64,000 nucleotides of DNA from Pseudopithomyces maydicus (GCA_026873275.1 JANTUC010000006.1:1054001-1118000); one strand, 5' to 3'. Positions 1 to 12,042 are shown, numbered from the stretch's first letter. The notes: generated from the letters alone by a model not told the origin. Made by a program: numbers and translations.

Positions 1-1120
1 TACATCACATGGCTTGCTTGGCCGATACTCATGTATGAAGGAAATTAAAGACTGCATTTGCTTGGGTGGCTTTATGTGAAAACATTACCCTTCTATAAAA
101 CTTGCGTGAAGAATTCTATGTGATGCTTGTACGTTTATTCTAATGCGCCCTAAGTTCGGCCAACATATTCATTTAATACCGGATCCAGATTCCTGGCAAC
201 CGATACCTGATTCCCGATACCGGATGACTGATACCTGATACCTGTGATCTCGGATTTTATCTCCTTCATGGAGCAATAGTCCAAGCCCGAAAGCAAGACG
301 ACGGAGGGGAAAGCCTGTATGCTAGCTCTCACCAAGACATCCATAAAGAAGATAAATAGCATCCTTCCGGGATCTAGGATGCTGGATGTTGCAGTGGACT
401 TGATCTTACCTATCGATTGTCCACATTTGAACGTTTCTTTATATTTGCGCTAATCGGTTGACACGAAAGAGAATATTATGACAGACAGTAGCAACCGTAA
501 TTTGATCACTTACTATGTATACGTAGTAATTCAAATTATCTACAAGAATCGCCCATGCTAGCCAGGCATTCTGTAACGTAACATAAGCCCGCTCGACTCA
601 TGGTAGAGAGGCGCCTATCGTTTAAAACCTGAGAAATTTCGTGTAACTCGTCCAAATTCATCATCGCATCGATTCCCCGGGCCGACTGTATCTATTTAAG
701 ACGACAAGAAGCTACGACTAAGGTAAGCATGTTCGATAGCGTGTGCGTATACTAGAAGACATATGTGTAAATATCGCGAACACCACTGATCTAACTCCCC
801 GCCCTCGTCTGATCCTAACTGGAATTCTCTCTTGCCTTGCGACACAGAGCATGAAGTGAAGATCTTAGTGTTTTGTGAAAAGTTGAAGGGTATACGACGG
901 ACATCCACCTCCTGTGGAAAGGGTCTGTGCGACTCTATACTCATTCAACCTATATAATTCCGACCTGCATCAAGCTATCGCTCCTCATCACCCCGCTCGC
1001 TCAAACTCAAAAACCGATCTAAAGTACCCGAAGCATCCGAGTATTATCTCAAAAGACGAGATATCTTCCACATAGAAAAAGGACTTAACACATATACTAA
1101 GCATAAACAACAGCCAAAAC
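1..1120. other. Intergenic, 5' edge of window
   Basis: I see no convincing gene here. Around 196-245 there is a short imperfect run of GATACC/TGATACC-type words that looks like a degenerate microsatellite. The last 170 bases look like the promoter and leader of the gene starting at 1121. Confidence 0.6.
949..959 (+). promoter_or_regulatory. TATA-like element upstream of the 1121 gene
   Basis: An AT-rich CTATATAATTC block lies about 165 bases before the ATG at 1121. A C/A-rich leader lacking ATG follows and ends in CAAAACATG, a good fungal start context with A at -3. The assignment as TATA box is inference from position and composition. Confidence 0.35.
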
Positions 1121-1942
1121 ATGTCCGCGAATCAACATGTAGCCCTCGAGCCTTCCTCTGGCGGAGTAGAAGTGGCTTCAAAGACGAAGGCCGCAACTGC
1201 GGTACCATTACACTACAGCAACATGTCAGACAAAGAGCCCCACTGGGAGGTGGACGCGCGAGGTCAAATTTCCATCCCTTCGCCGATTCCGATCTTTCCC
1301 AAACCGCTTGCTCTCAGCTACCGCAACTACTACAAGCATTATGGTGAGGATGGCTTGACAGCGACAGAAAGGGGATACGTGACATACCCCAAGACTGCCG
1401 AGGGAAGCACCTTCATGTCAACTTTGCTACGCCATTACTTCACCGGGCCGGACCACAAGGTAGAGAAAGTCTGGCCCGGGATGTATGTCGGCAATAAATA
1501 TGAAGTACAGAACTTGGTGACTGACGTCCCGGTAGAGGGAGTCCACTACTTTGTTGTACGGGAGACGAAGCCCGACAAGAATATCATGGCAATCTTCATC
1601 ATGGTCGTCAATCCGACGTTTCTACAGCTTCCTGGTCGCGACGAGCCCACGACGCTAACAGTGGTCAAGAAGTGGATTGACAAGAAAAAGCGGATCGCTA
1701 TTGATGCGAATACAATCATGGATCGTGGTACGGTAGTGTTCCTCGCCGGGACGTGGGATCCCATCGCTCCGACATTTGAGTTCTATAAGTTCTCATCTGA
1801 ACAGCAGGGAGCAGGCAAACTCGTCCCGTGGACCAGCGATTTGCTGCAGACTACTGATGGGACCTTGACAAACAGCATTTCCCTTGACCCCAAGTACGCG
1901 GGCTCGGTAGATGCAATGTTCAGGGCTATCCGTGATGAATGA
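1121..1942 (+). CDS. Hypothetical protein, 273 aa
   Basis: Intronless open frame with a good start context (AAAACATGTC). I do not recognise the family. The product is a soluble-looking protein with no signal peptide and no membrane segment. It has a disordered N-terminus of about 45 residues, then an aromatic-rich globular region with several Tyr and Trp residues (WEVDARGQISIP, SYRNYYKHYGEDG) and a lysine cluster near residue 190 (KKWIDKKKR). No catalytic motif is evident. The frame is real because it is the longest in the first 3 kb, has fungal-like codon use, a clean leader, and stays open for 822 bases. Function cannot be assigned. Confidence 0.7.
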   Translation: MSANQHVALEPSSGGVEVASKTKAATAVPLHYSNMSDKEPHWEVDARGQISIPSPIPIFPKPLALSYRNYYKHYGEDGLTATERGYVTYPKTAEGSTFMSTLLRHYFTGPDHKVEKVWPGMYVGNKYEVQNLVTDVPVEGVHYFVVRETKPDKNIMAIFIMVVNPTFLQLPGRDEPTTLTVVKKWIDKKKRIAIDANTIMDRGTVVFLAGTWDPIAPTFEFYKFSSEQQGAGKLVPWTSDLLQTTDGTLTNSISLDPKYAGSVDAMFRAIRDE

Positions 1943-3272
1943 CAGATCACCAGCGCCAAAATTTAGAACCGACTTGGTGCAGCTCAATGCCCTTGGCTCC
2001 GTTAAAGAAAGAGCAAAGCTAATGAGGAGCTCATCCTGACCCGAAAGCAACCTTGATAGAATCTTGGGAATAATTTCAACGGACATAAGATCTATTGCAA
2101 GACAAAGATAGGCTGGGAAATATGATCCGTTATACACGGAGTAGGCAAGAAGTATAGAGGCAATTTTATAAATCCAAACCCATCTTCATTCATGTTTGAA
2201 GAGACGGTTCTCATAGTTAACATGCAATATGTCACTACTAGACCTAATGATACTAGTATTCAAAGCCTGTCTTAGCCTCTGCTGATGCTTGTCCACAACC
2301 TTGAGATGATGTTTCGATATTATTTACTCGTTGCACTTGGCCTATGATAGAAGCTGCCTGATTTGATACCCTAGACTACAACAGTCGATGATCATTCCAG
2401 AAGGCCGACTTTCCAGCAGAAGTAGAGTTAGAATAACCCAGTAGTGCGGAGACGAATTGGCTCCACACTAATCGACCCACACTGTATCTAGATCCACTGA
2501 TAACGACTCCGGTGTCAGCCGCGGGGCGCGGGCTGATGCTCCTTCGCGTCCCCTAAACGAGTGGGTATCGCATATCAAGCCATGCATCTCGGTTACAGCC
2601 GTTCACCTAGAAGGAAATTTTTCTATCGTTGGAACTATTTCTCCGAGGGAGCTTAGTCATACGCGCGTCTATCTATGCAACAAAGCGGTATGAACATTTC
2701 TAAACTCAGAAGCTTCTAATATACGGAGTAAATTGTTACAGCGTTACAGCTATTAAGCTCTGGCAGCGACCACGCGGTGAGACAAGGGAATTGCGGCATT
2801 CAGCTAACTGAATACAGTTAGATCCAGATTACCAGTGAACAAAGGGTCACGTGATACGGCCAGTCCGAGGTCCCGAGTTGTAAACTGGGACGCGCTCGCT
2901 ACTGCTATATGTAGAAGTTTGGATCTGTACGAGTTGCTTGATTGAGCGCTACCAGAGACCATAGTAGGAAATAGGCCTTTGTCTGGAGCAACTCCACGAT
3001 AAAAAATCGCACATATATATATGTTGTCAGAATTTTTTGCTGGAAAGCTAGCCAAGGCATACTTGAAAGAGGCTTTAGTGTTATTTGGTGCATGCGGAAA
3101 TTTGTTTGCCACTCATTCCAAAGTGTGTGAATTTTGGTGTGTAGGTGCTGTAATTAGTGCTTGTCCTACGCCAACTAGCTGCTCGAACCTGTCCGTAGAG
3201 CATTCCGCAATTCCTCTCATTCACCCATATCAAGTGATCGGTCCATAGAATCCTATTGTATGCCACCTCGTT
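1943..3272. other. Intergenic, 1.3 kb
   Basis: Only short frames lacking family resemblance or coherent splicing are seen. The terminal part forms the upstream region of the PfkB kinase gene. I see nothing else supportable. Confidence 0.5.
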
Positions 3273-4542
3273 ATGGCATCAAGCATTGTCTGCGTGGGCG
3301 CCGTGTACATAGACACTATTCTAAGGTTCGTAGGAAAAGTTGTGATCCTATGACGTCATTGAATAAGGATCGCAGAACACCTTTTGCAATACCCAGCTAT
3401 GCAATGCATCACATCTGTAGTTCTTTCACAAGTAACTAATCACCAACAGTGTTCCGAGGTTCCCACAAGAAGACGAGAAGTTACGGGCAACAGGTCATGC
3501 CCGTCGGCGCGGTGGGAACTGCGCCAATACCCTCGAGGTTCTATCACAACTCGTCAACCACAGCCCATCGACAGATGTGAAAAGCGAAATCAAGCTTTAT
3601 TTACTCTCCGTTCTTCCTGCTAGAGATTCCCCAGATTCAGCTTTCATTGGAGAATCAATACCAAGTGTGGATTTGCACAGAGGATGTATTTTCAGGGAGA
3701 GTTTTCGCGATGCCGCTTCTAGCTACATTATCCAAGCTGCTGAGCGCAACAGTAGAACGATCGTAAGCTACAACCCAGTTCCGGAGATGACAACGCAAGA
3801 ATTTATAAACAGTGCTTCTGCCATCCGGAAAGAGAACCAGACGGGTATATGCTGGTACCATTTTGAAGGGCGTATTCCGATCGTGACAGCGGAGTCCGTA
3901 AACTGGCTACGCGAGACACTTCCGATGGAAAAGATCAGTGTGGAATGTGAGAAACCTGATCGAGTATACATGGCAAGCGTGTCTGAGCATGCGGACGTGG
4001 TATTCTTTTCGAAGCTTTGGGCCGAGGTGAGATCTTCTTCGAAATTTTGCGGCTATTCCAGACTCTAGTTTCTCAGCAGTGCAGGTAGTTATGTTATCTG
4101 CTCATGTTTTGTACATTGTTGACAAACAGCAGGCAAATTCATACAAAGACCCTCAGACATTTCTTCAAGCCCAGATTCCGAATATGTTACCTGGGTAAGT
4201 TTGGACTACACCGCGCCTCAAGAAGAAAATGCCAGAAGCTGACAAAAGACCAGCGCCATATTGATATGTACCTGGGGATCTGAAGGAGCAACCTGCGTCC
4301 AAAAGAGGAGCAACGAGAAAGAAGAAGATATATGGGCAAGCGTGAAGGCCTGGAAGCCAGACGAAGGTCCTCGTGAAGTCGTTGATACGATTGGAGCTGG
4401 AGATACATTCATCGCTGGATTTCTTCACGCTATCACGTGCTACGAGACTTGGCCTCTTCAGCGCAAACTAGAGCATGCTAACAAGCTTGCTGGCTTGAAG
4501 GTCCTCCAGCCTGGGTTTGATGGCCTGTCTATGGCCATGTAA
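3273..4542 (+). CDS. PfkB-family sugar kinase (ketohexokinase-like)
   Basis: Predicted to phosphorylate a sugar (ribokinase/ketohexokinase superfamily), cytosolic. Four exons restore one frame of about 326 aa: 3273-3325, 3450-4026, 4133-4194, about 4254-4542. Exon 1 encodes the typical start with VGAVYIDTIL. Exon 2 carries the substrate-side RRGGNCANTLEVL motif. Exon 4 carries the family signature DTIGAGDTFIAGF, with the catalytic Asp in GAGD and the anion hole of the nucleotide site. Length fits the family. Introns have GT...AG ends and CTAAT/CTGAC-like branch points. The last exon stops right after LKVLQPGFDGL, the usual C-terminal region of fungal members. The gene is convergent with the amidohydrolase downstream, leaving 84 bases between stop codons. 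The exact sugar substrate is unknown; the ketohexokinase assignment rests on overall resemblance. Confidence 0.85.
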
Positions 4543-4626
4543 GTGAAACTTGTCACCCGATAATGATAATATAAAAGCAACGGGCCATGTATTGAGGGAA
4601 GCCATCTGCTCCGAGCAAGAAGCAAA

Positions 4627-6096
4627 TTAGACGAACTTTAACTTTCCTTTCCATAGTGCTTTCGAATTTTCAGAAAAGACTCCATCCTTTTCTTCTGCGG
4701 AGAGGAAATTAGCTGACGCAAGCCCATCGATGTTCGCATCCACATCCCAAAACCCAATACCATACGGATAATCCTTAAAAACGGTTAGCGAACTGATAGT
4801 TGTAGGTCAAACAATGTCCACGTACCGTTCCGAAGACCATTTGGGAAATTGGCACATCATGGGCAATGAGACCTTTGATCTGTCTTGGATATACTGGACC
4901 CGCACTATCATACCAGAACCGAGTTGCGTAAATTCTGCGCGATTCTTCCGCATCTTTGGGGAAGCCAAGTAAAAAGCGATCAGAGATGTCGGGAAATGCT
5001 CCAGCTCCGTGTGATACTCGCCAGTGAAGGTTTGGGAATCTGATAATAGTACGATTTGCTGTGATACTGGATATTGCTCGCGCAGTTTCGAAGTAGAATT
5101 CTCCAAGACCAGAACGAAGGGGCGCTGATATCAGTGAGACGATGTATGACTTGAATCTCGCTCGGACAGCTTACATGGCTTTGAGCTGACAAGACTACCA
5201 TCGGCTAAGCGTATCACAGGATCATGAGGATGGATAAATACAATCTCTTTTCCATCGCCGTTCTCTGCACGATTTTGCAAGTATTCCCAGAGCGGGTCGA
5301 ACGAAATTTCGCCAGGGTACAAGCCCTCATGGTTGGTTAAAACGCCTACACCAATAGCGCCTAGCTCTTCCACTGCGTACCGAACTTCCACCACCGCGTC
5401 TTGAACATATGGCAGCGGCGTAACTGCCAACCAGCTGAAACGCTCCGGAAAAACTCTCACCAGCTCAAACATGAACTCGTTTAGTAGTCTGGCTAGTGCA
5501 ACGGTCATCTCTCTGTTATCAGGAAACGCGTTCGCCTGGGGAGTTGACACGCAAACGATTGAGTGTGCTATTTTTTGCTCATCCATAAATTTTAAATGCG
5601 AGATCGGGTCCCACGATGGCGTTTCGCGGCCTGCGGATAAAGGTTGCAGGGAACGGAACCACGATGGTACAGGATGAGTGTGAGTGTCTATTCGTGTAGC
5701 ATTGCGAAATGACGGGAGTTGTGATTGACTGCGCTTTGTATGGAGAGAAGAGATATCTGCGAGAGCATCATCGATGAAAGGAAGGGTGGAAAGATCAATG
5801 TTGTCGCGTACAGCATTGTCTTTGATTCGGCTGGCATACGACGCATACGATGCCATTGCTGCGTCCAGCGTTGCAATGCAGTACCCAAGCTTCATCGTGT
5901 TAGTTAGATTCTTGGTGGAGAGTGATAAATATTCACATAGATGATTGAAATGCAACGATGCTGTTTTGATCAAGAGCTCATGATGGAGTTTTGCACTCAT
6001 CTGATATGGTCGGTTGCGCTCCGGCTCCCACGCCCCACCAACATGCATATCAGCAAGTTTTGAATACCCAATTACTGTGAACGGCAATAAAGACAC
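4627..6096 (-). CDS. Amidohydrolase family protein (ACMSD-like decarboxylase)
   Basis: Metal-dependent amidohydrolase related to aminocarboxymuconate-semialdehyde and 6-methylsalicylate decarboxylases. Exons 5175-6096, 4826-5124 and 4627-4773 join into 455 aa. Visible motifs are the HxH metal pair in IDTHTHPVPSWF, the strand LKFMDEQKIAHSIVCVSTP, a metal-ligand-type His in IVFIHPHD, another His in WRVSHGAGAFPD, and FGTDYPYGIGFW with the catalytic Asp near the C-terminus. So the metal site is intact. The region before the HTHTHP motif is unusually long (about 135 residues), so the true start may be one of the internal methionines or follow an unrecognised intron. Substrate unknown. It is convergent with the PfkB kinase, which does not by itself imply a shared pathway. 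Confidence 0.85.
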
Positions 6097-6719
6097 AGGA
6101 CATTGAACTATGCAGATTAATTAACAGCCATTTGTCAGCCCATGCATAAGTGATATTGAGAAATCAGCACCTGGGCGCCCGGGCGTTATCAAGGTCACGG
6201 GGGATACACGTGACTAATTTTGCTCAAGGGCTTTTCAGATTGCTGCGGAAATCTTTGTCAATCCTAATTCTTAGAGGAAGCATACCCTCTATAGATCCTC
6301 CATGTCCTCACATAGCGATACTGCACCTTAATTATAACTCTGGCGGAGGCCTAGTTTTTGCATGCAGCCGTGGAGTGCACGGGCCAGTGAACGAACCCAC
6401 GGGACAGATGGAAAATGCCAAATAGTGCTATACTAGGGCGAAAAGGCAAGGATACCTCCCAGTTTATATGCCGTATGGGAAATTCATTCCTTTAGCTACC
6501 AAAAACAACCAATATGAAAACTCTCTGTTCCCACAAGCAGAGGAGGTTAACATAAAGCAACAATGCTTCTAAATAGTTGAACCTGTCTCTTTAGCTCTTT
6601 TATTCCACCGCAAGGTCCGTTTAATTCTCACATATGGCAGCCCACGAGGCGAGATTTTCTTGGCTACAGTCTCTCCACCGAACAGTTGTAGAAAGCAAAT
6701 ATGCTGAAACTTATCATCC
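6097..6719. other. Intergenic between amidohydrolase and F-box genes
   Basis: This holds the upstream region of the amidohydrolase and the 3' flank of the F-box-like gene. I see no supportable gene. Confidence 0.5.
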
Positions 6720-8797
6720 CTACTGCTTTTTATGCTTCGCCAGAGTTCTTTTGCGGATTTTGAGCTCTTTGCGTAACTCGTTACGCTGTTCCAAGAATTT
6801 TCGCTTTCTCACTTCTTGTTTGCTTTTGCCGGCGTTTTGGAGCCTCTCCCGCTTCTCGTCATCTTCTAGGGCACGCCTTTCTAGCCGTACTCGACTGAAA
6901 TCAGCCACCTCTTCTTCATCCATGAACAGATTTCCTAGCCTCAGCTTCTCGTAGTGTTTGAAAGTCATAATTTTATCGGCGCCAAGTCGAATCAGATCAA
7001 TGCGCTCTTCTTCCGTCAGAGTAACATCTGAGGAGACCTGGATCTCTCCCAAGGTTCCACCGTATTGAATCGGGGCTTCGATGCGGTACATATGGAGGTC
7101 ACTTAGTTTGGCCCAATCACTCACTTGGTACCAGGTACCCCGAATTACGACGATAATGAGACTAACGCGTAAATCATGCTTCAGAAGTCCCATACTGATG
7201 TGTTTTACAGCTTTTTGAATTGCGCGTTGAACCTTTTTGGGAAGAATTGACGGTTGTCCTCGGGAATTCCAGAAAATACATAACGTATCAAGGTGCTTCA
7301 TTGGTGCCAGCGCATCCTACTCAAGATCAGCATAATCATACAGAAATAAAAGATTCCAATAATTACCGCGAGACTGGATGCACGAGTGATAAACCCGTTG
7401 GTCAAGGCGCCATGAACAATTGGCTCCATAATGGGCTCCCATTCCAAGCCAAATTTACGCATTAGAGGTGTCTTCAGGGCAAACTGATGGATCGCGGTAT
7501 CGGGATAGGTCTGCTCGCCAAGGCGGTGAGAAGCAATTTCGAGACTCGGAGTCGCAAAATCTTGGAGTTCTCCATGGTAATCTAATTTTTGCTGGATACA
7601 TTGATATTTCATACCATGCGTTGCTCTAATTAGCTCCAATAGGGTGCCGTAGCCGGTAGTTTCAGGAAATCCAGCTGACCAGAACACTCGTTGTACATGA
7701 ATGAACTCTATTAGTAGAGGGTTCGTGTCTTTTTTCGTTTGTATAAATGATTGAAGAAGCTGAGTTTCTTGAAAAGTATGCCGTGTGCGGGGATGTTCTG
7801 GGAGGAAATTATTGGCGATTGTCAGGGATTGCACGCTGGCTGGCAAGCGCGCTTTCTCCAGGCATTTGATTTCGACGCCGTAGAACGCAATCTTTTTGAG
7901 GGAGTTGAAGCCACTAAATCCCAGATTTCTCTTTAGATTATCGCTTACGCAGTGAATCGTGTTGAAAAATTCGTCAAGAGTCCTCGACCCAAGCGGGTGG
8001 AGGCGGTTCTTGTTGAACAAAACGATTTCTTCCATGTCTTGACTGTGCTTACGCTGCACCGAAATTGCTGTAGCTCTGTGCGAACCAGGACGGAAGTAAA
8101 TGTACCTAGGTTGAATAGATGAAACACGCTTGCTTCCAAAAGTCATATCCGAGACCGCTGTTGGGCTGGCACCTGTTTCATTGACCGAGAGGCCAAGTAC
8201 AAATCCATACGTAAACTGTGTTCCAGCTGCCTCCACTCGCGGTAGCACTGTATGATTTGGCAGCTGTGTACTGTTCAAAAGCTGCAAGTAGTCTTTGAAT
8301 GATCGTTCGGACAGGGTGCTCGGGTGGGTGAAACCAATATAATTTCGCTGAAGATTTCCCGTCTTGCCGAAAATCTTCAATATCATGCCCAAAAGGGGTT
8401 CATGCGTTTTCAAATAAGAACCAGATCCATGGTGTATGAGAACATTCTGCACTTCCTTCGCAATCGTCTTGACGTGACTAGTCGTCACTGATTGATCGGG
8501 GAGAAGTATGTTCGTATCGCTGATGGAACGTATTTCCATCAAACCTAGATCGCGATGCAAGATGCCGTTGTACTTCATGTGCGTGTATGTGTTTACATTG
8601 ACAAAAGAACGGCGATCCTTGATATCCAGCTGAGATCTCTATTAGCAACTATCAATTTCATCAAATCGATTACGATAGTGTCCGTAAAAGCTAGACCCAG
8701 GTCTGCAATCCATTCTGTCCTATCTTTGACTTACTAGCTCAAAAATAGCGTCATGAAGCTCTGTGGGAAGTCCCAGGAGCCCGGTCGTCTCCTCCAT
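6720..8797 (-). CDS. F-box-like protein, 640 aa
   Basis: Likely substrate-adaptor-type F-box protein. Exons are 8735-8797, 7367-8629 and 6720-7316, both introns in phase 0. The small first exon supplies the start and the F-box-like helix LLGLPTELHDAIFELL, continued in exon 2 by DIKDRRSFVNVNTYTHM. The middle region (about residues 60-440) is unrecognised. The third exon continues with ALAPMKHLDTLCIFWN and ends in a highly charged Arg/Lys/Glu tail of about 80 residues that could be a coiled coil or nuclear signal. If the intron at 7317-7366 is ignored, the frame appears to end in a membrane segment; splicing removes it. No LRR, WD40 or kelch repeats are obvious. Function beyond F-box is unknown. 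Confidence 0.7.
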
Positions 8798-10206
8798 GGA
8801 TAAGGGAAGATGTCCAGCCACGGTGAGTTCGATAGTCAGGAAGATTGCTTCGGAGCGTATATTCACCTTGCTAAGAGTGCCGCTGGGTTGTGTCGCCGAA
8901 GTGCAATGTTTGTAAAATAAGGTGAGCCAAGAGATGAGGATTCGAGTCTTCCGTACTTGCGCACCTGCCCAAATTTATTACTTACGGAGAGCTCTCACCA
9001 AGCTATGTGAAATAGCTACTGCAAGTGCCCAGATTTTTCGATGAAGGTGAGGTGCCTCCACGAACCACTGTGCGTGACTAAAGGCCGTTTGTCGCAGGTC
9101 TGTGCTGACGCGCGCCTTCCGCAATTTTTATAAAGCCCGATCAACCCACCACATTTCATTTTTTACCCTCAATCACTCACAGCATCTTTTCAGTCTACTC
9201 TCCATCTTGGCCAAGTCATTACTCTCTACTTTCCACCGCCCACTCGTTCAACCATGCAAAGCAACTCGGCAGCGAGAAATGCCACAGAGCCGTAAGTAAC
9301 CTTGCCGATGGCCCCTCGCACGTGCAATGCACATACTCGATCACTCGATATCTTTGCCGTTACCGATACGATTTAACTCCGTCCCATCATCTCCAATCAT
9401 CGCCATGTAAGCATGCTAATTATGTCTGTTTTAGAGTTTGAGGACACCTCACTATCTGCATCCACCCAAGCCCTGGATTTCGCCAATGAGGACTGGAAAG
9501 CAACGTGTCACCCGTCAGGCTTCACATTTTGTTGATTCAGGAAATCAATTGGTGTATCTTACATGGGCTAGATATATCGTGAAGCTACGGCTCAATTGAT
9601 GCGCTGTCAACCAATGCTTTCTCAAGGGAGCTAGGTTGCGAATCCTACAGTTTACCGACGGATGGGACGCTTTCAGGGAACATCCCGATCGAAGGAATGA
9701 CCCAGTTTTCTATCACTCTGACAAGTTTACTTGGAGGCGTGTAAACTGTCACTCTGGATTGACGGCCTGAAGGGACCATCGATCATTTCAGACGGGTAGG
9801 TGAACCAGCTTGCAATCCTCATCGCACTCAAACCTAGATGAGGACCTGCTGCGTAGCCTATCCTGATGAGTGGTACGTCACCAAACTTCTTGACGAGTTT
9901 CACGGCTTGAGTGCAGGTTTGCCCTTGTGGCTGGAGTCGGCATGACCTGTACAGGTTCTTACGACAATAATTGAAAATCATAACAAAATCACGGCTTGAG
10001 TGGAAACAAGTCGTGCGTTATGTGCGAACGCGTAGAGAACAAGGTATGGTGGAAGATTCCCTTGTCATGCTCATCGGGACTTAGGCGGCCCTCGAAGACG
10101 GACTCTGTACCTGTACGTGGTGAGGGCTACGAACCTGTTCGCAGACATGTCATGTCGCTGAGCAGAGCCAACGCAGAGACGCACCGATACAGTCAAATGC
10201 ACGCAG
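8798..10206. other. Intergenic, 1.4 kb
   Basis: No firm gene. A TATAAAG block near 9128-9134 followed by a C/T-rich leader and a GTAAGT donor at 9292 resembles the 5' end of a gene, but only a 37-residue spliced product (9279-9535) can be built, without known similarity. The rest is unremarkable. Confidence 0.4.
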
Positions 10207-10350
10207 ACGCAGAGACGCAGAGACGCAGAGACGCAGAGACGCAGAGACGCAGAGACGCAGAGACGCAGAGACGCAGAGACGCAGAGACGCAGAGACGCAG
10301 AGACGCAGAGACGCAGAGACGCAGAGACGCAGAGACGCAGAGACGCAGAG
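10207..10350. repeat. Octamer tandem repeat (ACGCAGAG) x18
   Basis: Eighteen perfect head-to-tail copies of the 8-base unit ACGCAGAG, preceded by a partial ACGCAG unit and followed by a mutated unit ACGCAGGG. Because 8 is not a multiple of 3 and the unit has no stop in any frame, long open frames with an 8-residue period appear on both strands; these are not genes. Just downstream, to about 10440, lies a degraded AGATG/AGAG-rich tract that looks like older decay of similar repeats. Confidence 0.95.
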
Positions 10351-10793
10351 ACGCAGGGCACAGAGATAAAAAGATGAAAAGACGTACATGTATAGATGTA
10401 AAGCTACAGAGATGAAGAAATGAAGAGATGGAGAGGCACAGATACAGTTTTGCAATGCTCATGGGACAACTTCACATTCGGTGTAACTGTTTCTTGATTG
10501 CCAAATACCATTTATTCCCTTGTTGTAAAATTGTCTTACTCAAGGCACCAGCACTGTGGATGACTACTTAGAACGAGGATATCGGTACTCTGAGAAGTAA
10601 CAGGAGAGAATCCATTCAATATATCCAATCTCATTATATCCAACGCCAGTCTAGCCGTGGTATCCATCCTTCCCAAGTGTCCCATATATACACTCACCAT
10701 CCAATCCCAACGCCACATTATCATTATATACAAAACGATATCTCTGGGAGTGGTGCATGCCATCCCGAAGCGCCATCGCCTCTCCAAGCTAGG
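10351..10793. other. Degenerate simple repeat and 3' flank of neprosin gene
   Basis: Purine-rich AAGATG/GAGATG words up to about 10440 continue the repeat tract in decayed form. The remainder is the downstream flank of the gene ending at 10794. No gene seen. Confidence 0.4.
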
Positions 10794-12042
10794 TTAAGCA
10801 CCCACTTGTCTCCCCGCTCCCGGACCACCGAGATACATATAACTGCCCCAGCTTCCCTCGCCCTTCCAATCCGCCTTCATCTGATACCTGTTCGTATCGC
10901 TCACGACGATACCCTTGCTGCCGTCGTACTTCTGGCTATTCCCATTACTATCCGCATACTGCATGTTCCGAATGTAAGCGCTCTTTCCATAGCCCTGGTC
11001 AGGGAAATGCCCGCTCCCCATGTCCGTCGTGGTCAACGTCTGGTGAGAATCGTAGATCTCCCCGTAGTAATTAATTGCGTCGGCGCCCTGCTGGAGAGAC
11101 TTTGAGGCGTCGGTGTTGGCGCCGAACAAGCTGGCAGGGTAGTATCCGATCCAGCGGTCGAGCACGAAAAGCCACCAGTTGCCCTGGTAGAGCAGCCATT
11201 CGATCTTGATGTCGTACTGGGCGCCGCCGATGGTGGAGAGCGGCGTAAAGGACACACCGGGATAGATTGCGGAGTCGACTTGGACCCAGCCAGTCACATC
11301 GCGGTTCCAGCCGCCTTGGTTGTTAGCGGAGGTGGTGTAGCCGTTGGTGGTGTAGTAGACGAAAAGGTGAGGAGCGGAAACCTGGTTGGGGTAGTTGATC
11401 CTGTGGCTGGGTTAGGTACTGAATAGCATATGTGGGGGCTAGAAAAACGTACCATCCTGCTTCTACAGTCTGCATGCAGACCTTGCTTGGGTCGTTGTAC
11501 AAGGGGTTCTTGACATTGTACTTGATGACGGCGCTCTGTAGAAGGGAAAAGTCGGCGCTGGATTGCGTGTACGCTTTGTACAACGAGTAGATTGCACTGC
11601 CGCCGTGGTTCACTACATTCTGTGCGGACGAGGCATACCAGTGATCGCCGACTGCACGCTTGCCGATGTGTATTTGCTGGTCGAATGAAGAGTTCAATGT
11701 TTGTGGCGGTTGCTTGACATCTGGTAAACGGCCGTATTGTCGGACGATCGGAACTGTGCCTTCGGGGCCTTGATGTTCTGCTGCGTTGATTGGCTGTGGT
11801 GTCAAGGTTGTCTGGTTGGAGCTGGAGCTCGTAGCGGACAAGGCAATAATGGATGGCAACTGCGGCGGGAGAGCGACTTCATCCTCATCGACCTGCGAGT
11901 TCACTGGCACCCAATCGACGATGGATCCATCTTTGCCGTTTGTTGTGTGGACTGGGAACTCTGATATAAACCCCTGGTCCTGTACGGGAAGCGCAGCACA
12001 TAGGCTTGGTAAGGCGACGAAGAAAAGATAGTGTGACCGCAT
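10794..12042 (-). CDS. Secreted neprosin-domain (DUF239) protein
   Basis: Two exons, 11453-12042 and 10794-11400, give 398 aa. The N-terminus (MRSHYLFFVALPSLCAALP) is a clear signal peptide, so the protein is secreted. A low-complexity propeptide-like stretch follows, then a dibasic KR site (IHIGKRAVGDHWYA) about 130 residues in that suits Kex2 processing. After it come neprosin-domain hallmarks: VEAGWINYPNQ across the intron, HLFVYYTTNGYTT, GWVQVDSAIYPG, KIEWLLYQGNWWLFV and IGYYPASLF. Neprosins are glutamic prolyl endopeptidases in plants; the Glu in VEAGW and the Glu in KIEW are candidate active-site residues, but equivalence is inference. Ends in a Gly-rich tail. Possibly an extracellular protease or host-interaction protein; activity unproven. 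Confidence 0.85.

Noticed and set aside
9279..9535. Possible two-exon gene with a TATAAAG element, C/T-rich leader and GTAAGT donor
   Set aside because: The best product is only 37 residues, and the acceptor choice is arbitrary; no similarity to support it.
9996..10462. Overlapping open frames of 89-139 codons on both strands with an AETQRRRD- or RLCVSAS-type period
   Set aside because: They are by-products of the stop-free 8-bp tandem repeat, with no homology outside it.
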